NCBI RefSeq assembly: GCF_000948395.1
Contig: NZ_JYFN01000002.1
Location: 21,694-85,693 of the forward strand
Source of the DNA: Frankia torreyi
GTDB taxonomy: Bacteria; Actinomycetota; Actinomycetes; Frankiales; Frankiaceae
Length of the DNA stretch: 64,000 nucleotides
Direction of reading: 5' to 3'
Positions 1 through 10,000 of the stretch are shown piece after piece. Position numbers and translations under genes: made by a program. Every line of letters begins with the position of its first letter. Within the stretch, counting starts at the first letter, position 1. The notes under the pieces were generated by a model. That model searched no databases. It was not told where the DNA came from and saw only the letters and a program-made list of their open reading frames with translations.

Positions 1-667
1 ACTCGATACCCGTCACCTTGTCGCCCGCGGCCTTCGCGTCCGTGCGGTAGACCAGCGCCGCGTCGACCTCACCGAGGGTGACCTTCGACAGGGCGGACTT
101 GACGTCCTGCTCGAGGGTGACGGGGGTCAACTGCGTCCCGGCCGCGGCCAGCGCCTTCTTCGCCGCCGCGCCGCAGGGCACCTGCTCGGCGCACAGCGCG
201 ACCTTCACGCCCGGCTTCACCAGGTCGGGCAGGTCCTTGATGCCCTTCGGGTTGGCCTTCGGCACGGCGATGACGAGCTGGTTGCGGACGAAGACCTTCG
301 GCGCCGAGGAGTTCTCCCCGGCGTCGGTGACGGTCTTCATCGTGGCCGGGCTCGCCGCGGCGAACACGTCCGCGGGCGCGCCGGAGGTGATCTGCTGGGC
401 CAGCGCGGAACTGCCCGCGAAGGAGAACTTCACGGTGGACCCCGGGTTGGCGGCCTCGAACTGCTTGCCGAGCGTCGTGAACGTCCCGGTCAGCGACGCC
501 GCGGCGAACACCGTGACCGTGCCCGTCACACCGCTGGAGGCACTGGTGGTGGCGGGCGCCGGCGTGGCGGCCGTGCCTCCGTCGCTCCCGCTGCTGCCAC
601 ACCCGGCGGCGAGCAGACCGGCGCTGGCCACGACCGCCAGCGCCGTCTTCACCCTGCGAAATCTCAC
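1..667 (-). CDS. modA: Molybdate ABC transporter substrate-binding lipoprotein ModA (C-terminus off window)
   Basis: This encodes the extracytoplasmic receptor of a molybdate importer. The GTG start gives a short basic N-terminus, a hydrophobic stretch and a lipobox ending LLAAGC, so the mature protein should be a membrane-anchored lipoprotein. After a Ser/Thr/Ala-rich linker comes the ModA core, beginning VTVFAAASLTGTF, followed by PGSTVKFSFAGSSALAQQI and GAPADVFAAA. These are the oxyanion-binding segments of the family. About 222 codons are visible and the last 25-40 residues lie outside the window. Permease and ATPase genes would be expected beyond the left edge on the same strand. Related sulfate or tungstate binders are possible but the motifs favour ModA. 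Confidence 0.92.
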   Translation of the reverse strand, partial: MRFRRVKTALAVVASAGLLAAGCGSSGSDGGTAATPAPATTSASSGVTGTVTVFAAASLTGTFTTLGKQFEAANPGSTVKFSFAGSSALAQQITSGAPADVFAAASPATMKTVTDAGENSSAPKVFVRNQLVIAVPKANPKGIKDLPDLVKPGVKVALCAEQVPCGAAAKKALAAAGTQLTPVTLEQDVKSALSKVTLGEVDAALVYRTDAKAAGDKVTGIE

Positions 668-1068
668 GAATCCCCGTTCCTACGCACCACGGTCGGTCGC
701 CGGCGCCATCGCGCGCACGGTCGACCGCCCCCTACGAACATCCACTGTTGGCTGTGCGGTCGGGCGCCTCGATGTCACTCATCGTCACCGAACCGACCTA
801 TGGCGACGTCGTCGTCGCCGCGAGCGTCGAGCCGCGCGGAGTACTCCGACGGCGACGGCACCCGCTCGCACCTGCGGATGCCGCTGGTAGGCGATGCCGC
901 AGATGCGAAACTGGATGCATGATAGTGCCGCTTGTACGTTACGACCAGGTGGGGGTGCCTCAAATCCTTCCGCAACTGCGGTCCGGCTCCGGCCGGATCC
1001 AGCGCGCGCCGGCGCCTGCGCCCCGGGCGGGCCGGCAGTGAGCTGAGCCCGTCACAGCGGGCTGTGTC
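668..1068. other. Intergenic region upstream of modA, no gene supported
   Basis: This 400-base stretch presumably contains the modA promoter. A 66-codon minus-strand frame (775-975) exists, but its third-position G/C is irregular and the product resembles nothing familiar. No obvious molybdenum-cofactor riboswitch or ModE-type palindrome was recognised by eye. Confidence 0.4.
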
Positions 1069-1296
1069 CTACGGGAGGCAGGGGCTGTCGTGGCCCGTGA
1101 CCACGCGCAGCGCGACGAGCGGAACGTCCAGCGTGAGCACGATGCCGATGGCGGTCACGTCGTAGTCGAGGACCCAGGTGGCCGAGGCCTCGGCGACGCC
1201 GGCGGGCACGCAGTGCCCGTCCTGCCAGCGCACGCCATCAGCATGATCGGGATGATCGTGCGCGCGAATAGTCACAGAAGCGAGCAAAATGGTCAC
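1069..1296 (-). CDS. Small hypothetical protein, 75 aa
   Basis: I do not recognise this protein. It starts with ATG and reads MTILLASVTIRAHDHPDHAD, then a stretch with good hydrophobic/acidic alternation (ATWVLDYDVTAIGIVLTLDV). The last 45 codons have near-complete G/C at third positions, as in genuine genes of this genome. The first 20 codons are much less biased, so the true start may lie further in. It has no membrane segment of full length and no known motif. It lies alone between modA and the flavin reductase on the same strand. It may be a real small protein or the remnant of a larger one. Confidence 0.45.
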   Translation of the reverse strand: MTILLASVTIRAHDHPDHADGVRWQDGHCVPAGVAEASATWVLDYDVTAIGIVLTLDVPLVALRVVTGHDSPCLP

Positions 1297-1482
1297 GCTA
1301 TGACGGCCGGCCGGGCGCTCATCTGCCGGGCGGTGGTCAGCCGGGCGGTGGTCAGCCGGGCCCCGACGCGCGCACGGCCCGCCCCCTGGTGGGGTGCGGG
1401 CCGTGGACGCTGCAGCGAGCGGGCGAGCGGGCGAGCGGGCGAGCGGCCGAGCCGCGTGCGCGGACCCGGGGCGCGGGCGAGC

Positions 1483-2001
1483 TCAGGGCAGGGCGTGGAA
1501 GGTGCGGTCGTGGTAGATCAGCGGCGCCGCGGCGGGGTCGGTCGCGGCCTCCAGGACCTGGCCGACGATGAGGAAGTGGTCGCCGGCCTCGATCGGCGGG
1601 CGGGTGGCGCAGCGCAGCCAGGCCCGGCCGCCGTCGAGCAGCGGCTCCCCGGTGGGCAGCGCGGTCCAGCGGGTCGGCTCGGCGAACCGGTCGATGCCAC
1701 TGCGGGCGAAGCGGCGGGCGACCTCCTCCTGCTCCGAGGAGAGCAGGTTGACGACGAACGTCTCGGCGGTGCGCAGGTGCGGCCAGGCCGACGCGCTCGA
1801 CGAGATCGCGAAGACGACCATCGGGGGCTCGGCGGACAGCGACGCCAGCGAGGTCGCGGTGAAGCCGACCGGTCCCACGCCGGCGTCCGTCGTGATGACG
1901 GCGACGCCCGCCGGGTGACCCCGGAAGACGGTCCGGAACAGGTCGCCGTCGACGGCGCGCGCCCTGGGGGCTCCCTGGGTCTGGCGAAGCGAGGCGGTCA
2001 T
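1483..2001 (-). CDS. Flavin reductase family protein (FMN-binding split barrel)
   Basis: A 172-residue NAD(P)H:flavin oxidoreductase-like protein that would supply reduced flavin to a partner monooxygenase. It shows the standard order of the family: FRTVFRGHPAGVAVITT, then GPVGFTATSLASLSAEPPMV with the conserved Ser/Thr FMN-phosphate contacts, FVVNLLSSEQEEVARRFA in the middle, and a C-terminal GDHFLIVGQV strand followed by PLIYHDRTFHAL. Length matches the family. The ATG chosen begins MTASLRQTQG. Upstream in-frame starts would add a low-complexity extension encoded by a short direct repeat around 2030-2080 and are less likely. No partner monooxygenase lies next to it. Confidence 0.85.
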   Translation of the reverse strand: MTASLRQTQGAPRARAVDGDLFRTVFRGHPAGVAVITTDAGVGPVGFTATSLASLSAEPPMVVFAISSSASAWPHLRTAETFVVNLLSSEQEEVARRFARSGIDRFAEPTRWTALPTGEPLLDGGRAWLRCATRPPIEAGDHFLIVGQVLEAATDPAAAPLIYHDRTFHALP

Positions 2002-3373
2002 ACGGATGCTCCCGAGGTTCGAGGGGCGGACATGGTTCTGAGCGGCGGACATGGTTCTCAGTGGCGGTCGTGGGTGTTGAGCGGCGGATCGGGCTCGGCC
2101 GGTGCCATGGACCGCGTCGGTCACGCCGACGGTCGGGCCATCCGACCGATCGTCGCCGCTGCGCCGCGCCCGGTCGGCACGCTCGCCACGACTCGGACCG
2201 CGGACCGGCAGGGTCCGGCTCGTGGACGGGCCGGGCTGTCCGCCGCCGCGGGGCTGGGGAGTGGGTCGGACACGTGCTGGTCAGGGCCACCGGCGACGCG
2301 TGGCAGGCGCACGGCCGGAGGCGGACGTGTCAACGGGGGGCGAGCCACCCTGCGGGGCCGGGCGGGACGGCGACGGGGCGGGCGGAGCCGTTCGGGACGG
2401 CGCAGGTGCCGGAGGCGTTCACGACGGCGGCATCCGCGCGGGACCGGGCCGGGCCTTCCCGGCGGGTCGGTGCGGACGCTCGCGGGATGGGGTGGCCGGG
2501 GTGGGGTGACTCAGCGGCAGGGGCGACAGAGATCGCTGTTGCTGTGGCCGAAGTCGACGTGACGCCGGCGCCGCAGACGTGGCTGGTCGTCGCGACCCTC
2601 CACAGAGGCGCACGGCGATGCGCCGGCCGTAGGCCACGGAGTGAGCTGCACGCTTCCACACTAAATCCGCGCCAATGGCAGGTCAACGGGCCGATCAGGG
2701 CATCCGGACCCCGGTGTGTGGCGGGTGACCTCAACACCGGGATACGCACGGAACGCGGATGGGGACGACTATGACTTCGCTCACTGCCGGCGTGGATCTG
2801 TGCACGGTACGGCCCCGCCGATCGCCGTCCGGTCCGCGGGCGGGATGACCGGTGGCGCCCAGCTCGGCCGCTCCCGTCCCGAGGGGCGGTGGTTCACGGC
2901 ACGCCCGTCATTGTGTTGCTGGTGATATTTGAGATACGGATCGGCTACCGGTCCTGCGCGCACCGCTAACACGGAGCCCGGTCGGAACGAGTGGCGGTAG
3001 CACTCCGTGTGGCAGCACGCGAGCAGGGCCGCGTGAATGCGTTCGCGGCCGACCGGAGGGGCTCGCAGCCGAAGTGGAGGGAACCCCCCGGTTGGCTCCG
3101 CGACAGCTCGGCCCTGGTAGGTTTCCGCCAGCGGAGAGGTGCTCTTCGGTGAAGGCGCGGGGGGATCGGCCCCGTCCTGACCGCAGCGTTGTCAATGCGG
3201 ATCGTCCGCACTGATCCTTTGTGTTTATGCGCCACCGGGTAACGGCGGTCTGCGGGGTGCAGGCAGCCGGCCGCACATAATCCCGGATCTGCCGGTGAGA
3301 GCGGAGGAGGCGTTGGCGCGCAGCGGTCCAGATGCCGGCACGGGTAGACCTCGGCGCGGTCGAGAGGTGGCTT
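2002..3373. other. Long gene-poor region before the transporter cluster
   Basis: No reading frame here has convincing codon bias or similarity. A short direct repeat with core GCGGACATGGTTCT occurs twice around 2031-2060. The last 300 bases (about 3070-3373) form the leader of the first binding-protein gene and recur, diverged, before the second copy (about 5270-5577). Shared blocks include the stretches ending TTGGCTCCG/CTGGCTCCG and the words CGTCCGCACTGATC and ACCTCGGCGCG. Confidence 0.5.
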
Positions 3374-4597
3374 ATGCAGGTGTGGCGGACGAGATTCACC
3401 GGGGCGGCGATCGCCGCACTCATGCTGGCTGCCTGTAGTTCCGGTGACTCGTCGGGCGGCACGAATAGCGCGACCGGCACCTGCGCCCCCGGCGTCACCG
3501 ACGACTCGGTCAAGGTGGGTCTGCTCTATCCGGACACCGGTGTGATGGCGGCGCAGTTCACCGGCTTCCGGGCCGGCGTGACCGCGCGATTCGGTGCGGA
3601 GAACGCCGCCGGCGGCGTCGGCAGCCGGAAGATCGACTATGCCTGGCAGGACGACCAGTCCGACCCCCGCGGCAACCTGCAGGGCGCCTGCGAGCTGGTC
3701 GCGCAGAACGCCTTCGCCGTCGTCCAGTACTCCGCCGCCTCCCAGCAGTCCATCGACTACCTCGACACCGCGGGCGTGCCCGTGGTCGGGGTGGCCGACC
3801 AGCCCGGCTGGGGCCAGCACCAGAACACCTTCAGCGTCACCTTCGCCAGCCAGAACGGCCAGAGCACCACGACCCTCGGCGACTTCGTCCGGCAGCAGGG
3901 CGGCACCAGGGCGGCGCTGGCCATCAGCTTCCTCAGCCAGACGGCCAAGCTCTACGCCGACGGCGTCAGCGCCAGCCTGCGTCACGCCGGCATCGGCGTC
4001 GTCACCCAGGATGTCGACTCCACCAACACCGCGGACGTCGCACAGAAGATCATCGCCTCGGGTGCCGACACCATCATCGCCGCGGCCCCGCTCGACCTCT
4101 ACACCGGCGTCCTGGCCGCCGCGGTCAGCGCCGGACACCCGTTCAAGGTCGCCGTCTCCGTCGTCAGCTACGACCCGCGCCTGCTCGCCCCCTACGGCCA
4201 CCAGCTCGCCGGCAGCTACGCCCAACTCTCCTTCGCGGCTCTCGAACGCGACCGGCCGGTCCAGCGCCAGTTCCTCCAGGCGATGGCCACCTACTCGCCG
4301 GAGGTCTCCCCGCCGGGCCAGCAGAGTGCCATCGACGGCTGGTTGAGCGCGGACCTGTTCATCCGTGGCCTGAAAACCCAGCAGGGCTGCCCCACCCGCG
4401 ACTCCTACATCAAGGGCCTGCGGGCGGTGAGCGACTACGACGCTGACGGAATGATGGTCAACAAGATCAATTTTGGAACAGACCGGGGTAAGCTCGACCT
4501 CTGCTATGACTTCGTCCGGGTTGCGAACAGCGGCGACCATTTCGAGGTCGTCAGCCCGCAGCCCCTCTGTGGGGAGCGCATCGAGACGGATCGATGA
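3374..4597 (+). CDS. Branched-chain amino acid-type ABC transporter substrate-binding lipoprotein, tandem copy 1
   Basis: This is a 407-residue periplasmic-binding-fold type I receptor (Leu/Ile/Val-binding family, Peripla_BP_6). The N-terminus has two Arg residues, a hydrophobic segment and the lipobox LMLAAC, predicting a lipoprotein. The mature part starts with a Ser/Gly linker, then VKVGLLYPDTGVMAAQFTGF, KIDYAWQDDQSDPRGNL and the hinge-region repeats typical of the family. ATG at 3374 is preceded by GAGAGGTGG; a GTG two codons later aligns with the start of copy 2. It is about four-fifths identical by eye to the next gene. An extra Cys (GACELV) replaces Arg of copy 2. The ligand is unknown; sugars, amides and aromatic acids are also bound by this family. 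Confidence 0.88.
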   Translation: MQVWRTRFTGAAIAALMLAACSSGDSSGGTNSATGTCAPGVTDDSVKVGLLYPDTGVMAAQFTGFRAGVTARFGAENAAGGVGSRKIDYAWQDDQSDPRGNLQGACELVAQNAFAVVQYSAASQQSIDYLDTAGVPVVGVADQPGWGQHQNTFSVTFASQNGQSTTTLGDFVRQQGGTRAALAISFLSQTAKLYADGVSASLRHAGIGVVTQDVDSTNTADVAQKIIASGADTIIAAAPLDLYTGVLAAAVSAGHPFKVAVSVVSYDPRLLAPYGHQLAGSYAQLSFAALERDRPVQRQFLQAMATYSPEVSPPGQQSAIDGWLSADLFIRGLKTQQGCPTRDSYIKGLRAVSDYDADGMMVNKINFGTDRGKLDLCYDFVRVANSGDHFEVVSPQPLCGERIETDR

Positions 4598-4792
4598 GGC
4601 CGCCGGTGCGCCGCGCCCTGCCGATGCCGATGCCGAGAGCACTCCTCCATCCCAACTCCGGGACAATCTGAGATGGATTTCTCGGTGTTGCGGATTGGTG
4701 GCTGCAACGCCCCCGCCGGCGGGATCGAGGAGACTTTTCGGCCCGGTGCCCGTGAGGATCGAACCCGCCGGAGATTCGGCTGGGTTGAGGTC

Positions 4793-4870
4793 ACGGACAG
4801 CTTTCTCGGATACGCTGGCGCGGGTTTCGGGACCGGTCCGTCGAAGGTGTTCGCGGCGGCGGGGTCCGCG
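4793..4870 (+). pseudogene. Remnant of a LivH-type permease 5' end left by tandem duplication
   Basis: Twenty-five codons here align without gaps to the first 25 codons of the intact permease fusion starting at 7001. Shared residues include SFLGYA, the following Gly positions and FAAAG against FVAAG. The start codon is ACG instead of GTG, and the frame continues into unrelated sequence. The upstream spacer matches too: GTGAGGATCGAAC occurs at 4752-4764 and again at 6960-6972, and CAGCTTTCTCGGATACG at 4798-4814 and 7006-7022. The distance from each binding-protein start is nearly the same (about 1.38 kb). This shows that the duplicated unit contained the binding protein plus the beginning of the permease. 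Confidence 0.8.
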
Positions 4871-5577
4871 GCTCTTTCGGCGCGATGTTCCGGGGCGACG
4901 CGGTCGCGGTCCAGTGCGGTGGAGGGCCGGTACTCCGGTACTCCTGCGATCTGGATCACTTTGCCGGCGGATCGCCCCAGGTTGCGGGCCTGAGTGCCGC
5001 CGTCCAGCCGGCATCCGAGGCCTGGTGGAGTGCCGGCGAACCCCGGGCCGGATCGGCCGGTGCGGATCGTCGTCCCTGATGCGCCGGAAGTTGTCCGTCC
5101 CAAGGGTTCGTATACAGCACAATATTCATCGTCTACAGACCGTGAGCGTAGTCGGGTGGCGGGTGGCCCCGTGCCGACGCTCGGGTGAGCGTCGCTGACC
5201 CCCGACGGAGAAGGCTGGGTGGAGCCCGTTGCAAATTTCCTGAGGCGATGCCTAAGGGCGCGGATGGGAAGCGGAGAGCACCCCCCGGCTGGCTCCGGCG
5301 TGGCTCCCCCCTGATAGGTTTTCGCCGACGAAGTTCGGTGATCTTCAGTGAAGATGTCGGAGGATGGGACCTGTACTGACTGCTGTGCTGCGGTGAACAA
5401 GTCGTCCGCACTGATCTGGTAGACGTTGATGCGCTACGCGGCGGTGGCGGTTCTCGCGGCGAGTTCGCTCGCCGACCCCGATCGCGCACGTGCGGCCGGG
5501 ATCGGAAATTCATCAGCGCAGAGGGGTCGGCCACGGGCTCGGGAAACCTCGGCGCGATCGAGAGGCGGATTCGACGG
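4871..5577. other. Duplicated spacer and leader between the two binding-protein genes
   Basis: No gene is supported. From about 5270 onward the DNA resembles the leader of copy 1: the blocks CCCCCCGGCTGGCTCCG, TAGGTTTTCGCC, TCTTCAGTGAAG, CGTCCGCACTGATC and CCTCGGCGCGATCGAGAGG have counterparts before 3374. The conserved spacing suggests a retained promoter or 5' leader, so each copy may be transcribed on its own. Confidence 0.5.
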
Positions 5578-6798
5578 GTGTGGCGCACGAGGCTGGGCGT
5601 GGCGGCGATCGCTGCGGTGACAATGCTGGCGGCCTGTAGTTCCGGGGACTCGTCGGACAGCGGAAGGTCCGCGTCCGGCTCGTGCGCTCCGGGCGTGACC
5701 GACAGTGCGATCAAGGTGGGTCTGCTCTATCCGGACACCGGCGTGATGGCGGCGCAGTTCACCGGCTTCCGGGCCGGCGTGAACGCCCGCTTCAGCGCCG
5801 AGAACGCGGCCGGCGGCGTCGACGGCCGGAAGATCGACTATGCCTGGCAGGACGACCAGTCCGACCCCCGCGGCAACCTGCAGGGCGCCCGCGAGCTGGT
5901 CGCCCAGAACGCTTTCGCCGTCGTCCAGTACACCGCGGTGTCCCAGCAGTCCGTCGCCTACCTCGACAAGGCGGGCGTGCCGGTGATCGGCGCCGCCGAC
6001 CAGCCCGGCTGGGCGGCGCACCGCAACACCTTCACCGTCACCCTGACGAGCCAGACGGGCCAGAGCACGACGACGATCGGCGACTTCGTCCGCCAGCAGG
6101 GCGGCACCAAGGCCGCGGTGGTCGTCAGCTTCCTCAGCGAGACCGCCAAGCTCTACGCGGACGGAGTGACGAAGAGCCTGCAGCACGCGGGCATCGACGC
6201 GGTCACCCAGGACGTCGACGGCACCAACGCCGCCGACGTCGCCCGCAAGATCATCTCCTCCGGGGTCGACACGATCATCGCCGCGGCGCCGCTCGACCTC
6301 TACACCGGTGTCCTGGACGCCGCCGTCGGCGCCGGGCACCCGTTCAAGGTCGCCGTGTCCGCCGTCAGTTATGACCCGCGCCTGCTCGCCCCCTACGGGC
6401 GGCAGCTCGCCGGCACCTACGCGTCGCTCTCCTACGCCGCGTTGGAGCGCAACCGGCCGGTCCAGCGCCGGTTCCTGCAGGCGATGGCGGACTACTCCCC
6501 GGAGGTCTCCCCGCCCGGCCAGCAGAGCACCATCATCGGCTGGCTGAGCGCGGACCTGTTTATCCGTGGACTGAAGACTCAGCACGGCTGTCCTACCCGC
6601 GAGTCCTACATGAAGGGCCTGCGTGGGGTGACCGACTACGATGCCGACGGGATGCTGGTCAATAAGATCAATTACGCCACCGATCAGGGCCAGCTCGATC
6701 CGTGCTTCGACTTCGTCCGGGTCGCCGGAAGCGGTGACCATTTCGAGGTCGTGACCCCACAGCCACTCTGTGGCCAACGCTTCGACACCGGCCAGTGA
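5578..6798 (+). CDS. Branched-chain amino acid-type ABC transporter substrate-binding lipoprotein, tandem copy 2
   Basis: This 406-residue receptor is the paralogue of the preceding binding protein and belongs to the same Leu/Ile/Val-binding fold. It begins at GTG with MWRTRLGVAAIAAVTMLAAC, a lipoprotein signal with the lipid-bearing Cys at the end of that segment. The mature domain repeats the pattern VKVGLLYPDTGVMAAQFTGF, then WQDDQSDPRGNLQGARELV. Differences from copy 1 are scattered, which suggests both copies have been kept as proteins rather than one decaying. It sits about 200 bases ahead of the fused permease gene and is the more likely cognate receptor by position. The ligand cannot be told from sequence. 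Confidence 0.88.
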   Translation: MWRTRLGVAAIAAVTMLAACSSGDSSDSGRSASGSCAPGVTDSAIKVGLLYPDTGVMAAQFTGFRAGVNARFSAENAAGGVDGRKIDYAWQDDQSDPRGNLQGARELVAQNAFAVVQYTAVSQQSVAYLDKAGVPVIGAADQPGWAAHRNTFTVTLTSQTGQSTTTIGDFVRQQGGTKAAVVVSFLSETAKLYADGVTKSLQHAGIDAVTQDVDGTNAADVARKIISSGVDTIIAAAPLDLYTGVLDAAVGAGHPFKVAVSAVSYDPRLLAPYGRQLAGTYASLSYAALERNRPVQRRFLQAMADYSPEVSPPGQQSTIIGWLSADLFIRGLKTQHGCPTRESYMKGLRGVTDYDADGMLVNKINYATDQGQLDPCFDFVRVAGSGDHFEVVTPQPLCGQRFDTGQ

Positions 6799-7000
6799 TG
6801 CGGGAAGTCGGGCCCGCGCGTTGATGTGATAGAAGGACATTACGGCGGGGCGTAGGCGAAGATATGGGCCGGCCATCCGATCCGGATGGTGTGGTCTGGC
6901 GGGAGCGCAGGCGTCACAGTGACGACCGGCGGTGTCGAGAACTATCCGACCGGTTCTCGGTGAGGATCGAACTCGCTAGAGTTCGGACTGGGGTGATGCT

Positions 7001-10000
7001 GTGGGCAGCTTTCTCGGATACGCCGTCATCAGTCTTGGGGCCGGCGCACTGTATGCCTTTGTGGCGGCGGGTCTGCTGCTGATCCACCGGGGTTCGGGAG
7101 TGCTGAACCTCGGGCAGGGCGCGCTGGTGATGTTCGCGGCCTATCTGTTCCACGAGGCCGGTGACGGGTGGGGGCTGCCGACCGCGCTTGCCGCTGCCGT
7201 CGTCGTCGTGCTCACCGGGGCGGTCGCGCTGCTGTTTCACGTGGCCGTGCTGCGGCCGATGCGCCATGCCGCGCCGCTCAACCGGGTCGTTGCCACCCTG
7301 GGCCTGCTCATCGTCCTGCAGGCCGCGGTGGTGCTGGCCTTCGGCGGGCAGAGCCGCTCGGTGCCGTCGTTCCTGCCGCAGTCCGTCGTCGAGGTGTTCG
7401 GCAAGCCCGTCGGGGTGCACGTCTTCGTCCGCCTCGGTGTCGTCATCGCCCTGGTCGCGGCGCTGTGGGCGTTCTTCCGGTACACCACCGCCGGGGCGGT
7501 CACCACCGCCGTCGCCGAGGGGCCGGCCGCGGCGGCGACGCTCGGCTGGTCGGCCGACGCGGTCGCCGGGGCCTGCTGGTTCGGTGGCGGGGTGCTCGCC
7601 GGCCTCGCCGGTGTCCTGCTCGCCCCGCTGCAGAACCCGCTGTCGTCGACGAGCCTGGTCCTGCTGGTCGTTCCCGCGCTGGCGGTGGCGCTCGCCGCCG
7701 GGTTCCGCTCGTTCCCGCTCGCGCTCGTCGGCGGGCTGCTGCTGGCGCTGGTCGAACTCCAGCTCCAGGTGCACCTGACCGGCCCGCACGACTGGGCGCA
7801 GGGCCTCGACAGCGCCCTGCCGGTCGTCGTCATCATCGTGCTGCTCGTCGTGCGGGGCAGCAACATTCCCGACCGCGCCCACCAGGCCGAGGACCGCCCG
7901 CCGCTCGGCTCCGGAGCGATCAACCTCCCGGTGCTGGTCGGCGGGTTCGCCCTGCTGGTGGCGCTCGTCTGGCTGGTGCTGCCCGATCCGTGGGTCAACG
8001 CGGTCGCCCTCCAGGCCGGGTACGCGCTGATCCTGCTGTCGCTGGTGGTCCTCGTCGGCTACGCCGGCCAGCTCTCGCTGGCCCAGAGCGCGCTGGCCGG
8101 GATCGCCGCGCTGGTCGCGGGGCGCCTGGTGGCGGCCGAGGGCTGGCCGTTCGCCGCCGCCCTGGTGATCGGCGTGCTGGCCACCACCGCCGTCGGCGTG
8201 CTGTTCGCCCTGCCGGCGCTGCGCACCCGCGGCCTGCAGCTCGCCGTGGTCACTCTGGGCCTCGGTGTCACCGTCAGCGCGATCCTGTTCCAGCGCGGCT
8301 ACTCCTCACCTCCCGCGGACGGCCAGAGCTCCTCGATCTTCGGGGACGTGCTCGACCAGCAGGGCACCGTCGTCGCCACCGCCGACGCCCCGCTGCACTT
8401 CCTCGGCATCCCGGTCGACCGCACCGACGATCCGCGCGCCTACGCCACCCTGGCGCTGATCCTGCTGCTGCTCGCGGGGCTCGCGGTGTCCGCGGTGCGC
8501 CGCGGCCGGGCCGGGCGGCGGCTCATCGCGGTGCGCACCAACGAACGGGCGGCGGCGTCGCTGGGCATCAGCGTGTTCGCGGCGAAGATCTACGCCTTCG
8601 CGCTGTCCGCGGCCATCGCCGGGCTCGGGGGGGTGCTGCTCGCCTTCGCCAACCGCAACATCAGCTATGACGACGGGAACTTCCTGCCGTTCACCGGCAT
8701 CCTCGTCGTCGCCTACGCCGTCGTCGGCGGCGTCGGCTACATCAGCGGCGCCGGGATCGGCGCCCTGCTCGCGCCGGGCACCCTCGGTCAGCAGCTCGCC
8801 GGCTGGCTGTCCGACCGCTTCGGCGGCTCCACCGCGCTGCCGCGCACCGTCGGCGCCGTGCTCGCCGGCCTGTTCGGGTACGGGCTCGGCGGGCTCGCCC
8901 GCGGCCAGGTCGACCGGTCCCGGCGCGCCGGCGCGGCCCGGTGGGCGCGCTGGCTGCCGGCCGGCGCCCTGGTCGTCCTCGCGGTGCTGGGCGTACTGTT
9001 CGGCGACCGGCTCACCGACTGGCTGCGCGAGATCGACCGCTACCTGCCGCTGATCGGCGGGATCATCCTGCTGCTGGTGCTGATCCGTTCCGGGGGCACG
9101 GGGCTCGCCGGCGGCCTGGCCGGCCGGGCCCGTCTGCCGCTGCCCGCCCCCGTCGCCGCTCGGCTGGGCCGCCCCGACACCGCGTTCGCCGGCCCTGCCC
9201 CGGCGCCGGTCACCGTCGTCGAGGCGCCGACCGAGGCTGTGACGACCGGAGCTGTGACGACCGGAGCTGTGACGACCGAGGCTGTGACGACCGGGGCCGT
9301 CGTCCCGGCCGCCGCGGACGTGGCCCCGCCGCCGGAAGCCGAGGCCACGCGAGAGGTGTTGCGGGTGCGGCCGGCGACGCTGACCGTCGAGGGCATCACG
9401 GTGCGCTGGGGCGGCGTCGTCGCCGTGGACAGCGTCGGGTTCGAGGTGGCGCCGGGCACCGTCGTCGGGCTCATCGGGCCCAACGGCGCAGGCAAGACGA
9501 CGATCGTCGACGCCATCACCGGGTACGCGGCGACGGCGGCGGGCACGGTCCGGGTGGGCGACACCAGCCTGGACGGGCTACGGGCGCATCGCCGGGTGCG
9601 GGCAGGGGTGAGCCGGTCGTTCCAGAACCTCGAACTGTTCGAGGACCTCACCGTCGCGGAGAACCTGCGCGCCGCCAGCGACCCGCGCGACCTCGCCGCC
9701 TACATCACCGGCCTGGTCTGGCCGGGCAACCGCCCGCTGAGTGCACCCGCCCAGGCCGCGGTCCGCGAGTTCGGCCTGGCCGACGCGCTGGACACCCAGG
9801 TGTCGGCGCTGTCCTACGGGCGCCGCCGGCTGGTGGCGATCGCCCGCGCCGTCGCGACCGCGCCGTCCGTGCTGCTGCTCGACGAGCCGGCGGCCGGTCT
9901 GGACGAGCACGAGAGCGCCGAGCTCGCCGCCCTCGTACGCCGCCTGGCGGACGAGTGGGGAATCGCCGTCCTGCTCATCGAGCACGACATGCCGTTCGTC

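Noticed and set aside
78-890. Plus-strand open frame at the left edge
   Set aside because: It mirrors the modA gene on the minus strand, where the lipoprotein signal and ModA motifs are clear.
775-975. 66-codon minus-strand frame beside modA as a molybdenum-binding regulator
   Set aside because: No TOBE or helix-turn-helix motif and irregular third-position composition.
1090-2562. Plus-strand open frame of 490 codons
   Set aside because: Antisense to the flavin reductase; Arg/Gly-rich shadow product.
2966-5122. Minus-strand open frame of 718 codons
   Set aside because: Antisense to the first receptor gene, whose motifs and signal peptide are unambiguous on the plus strand.
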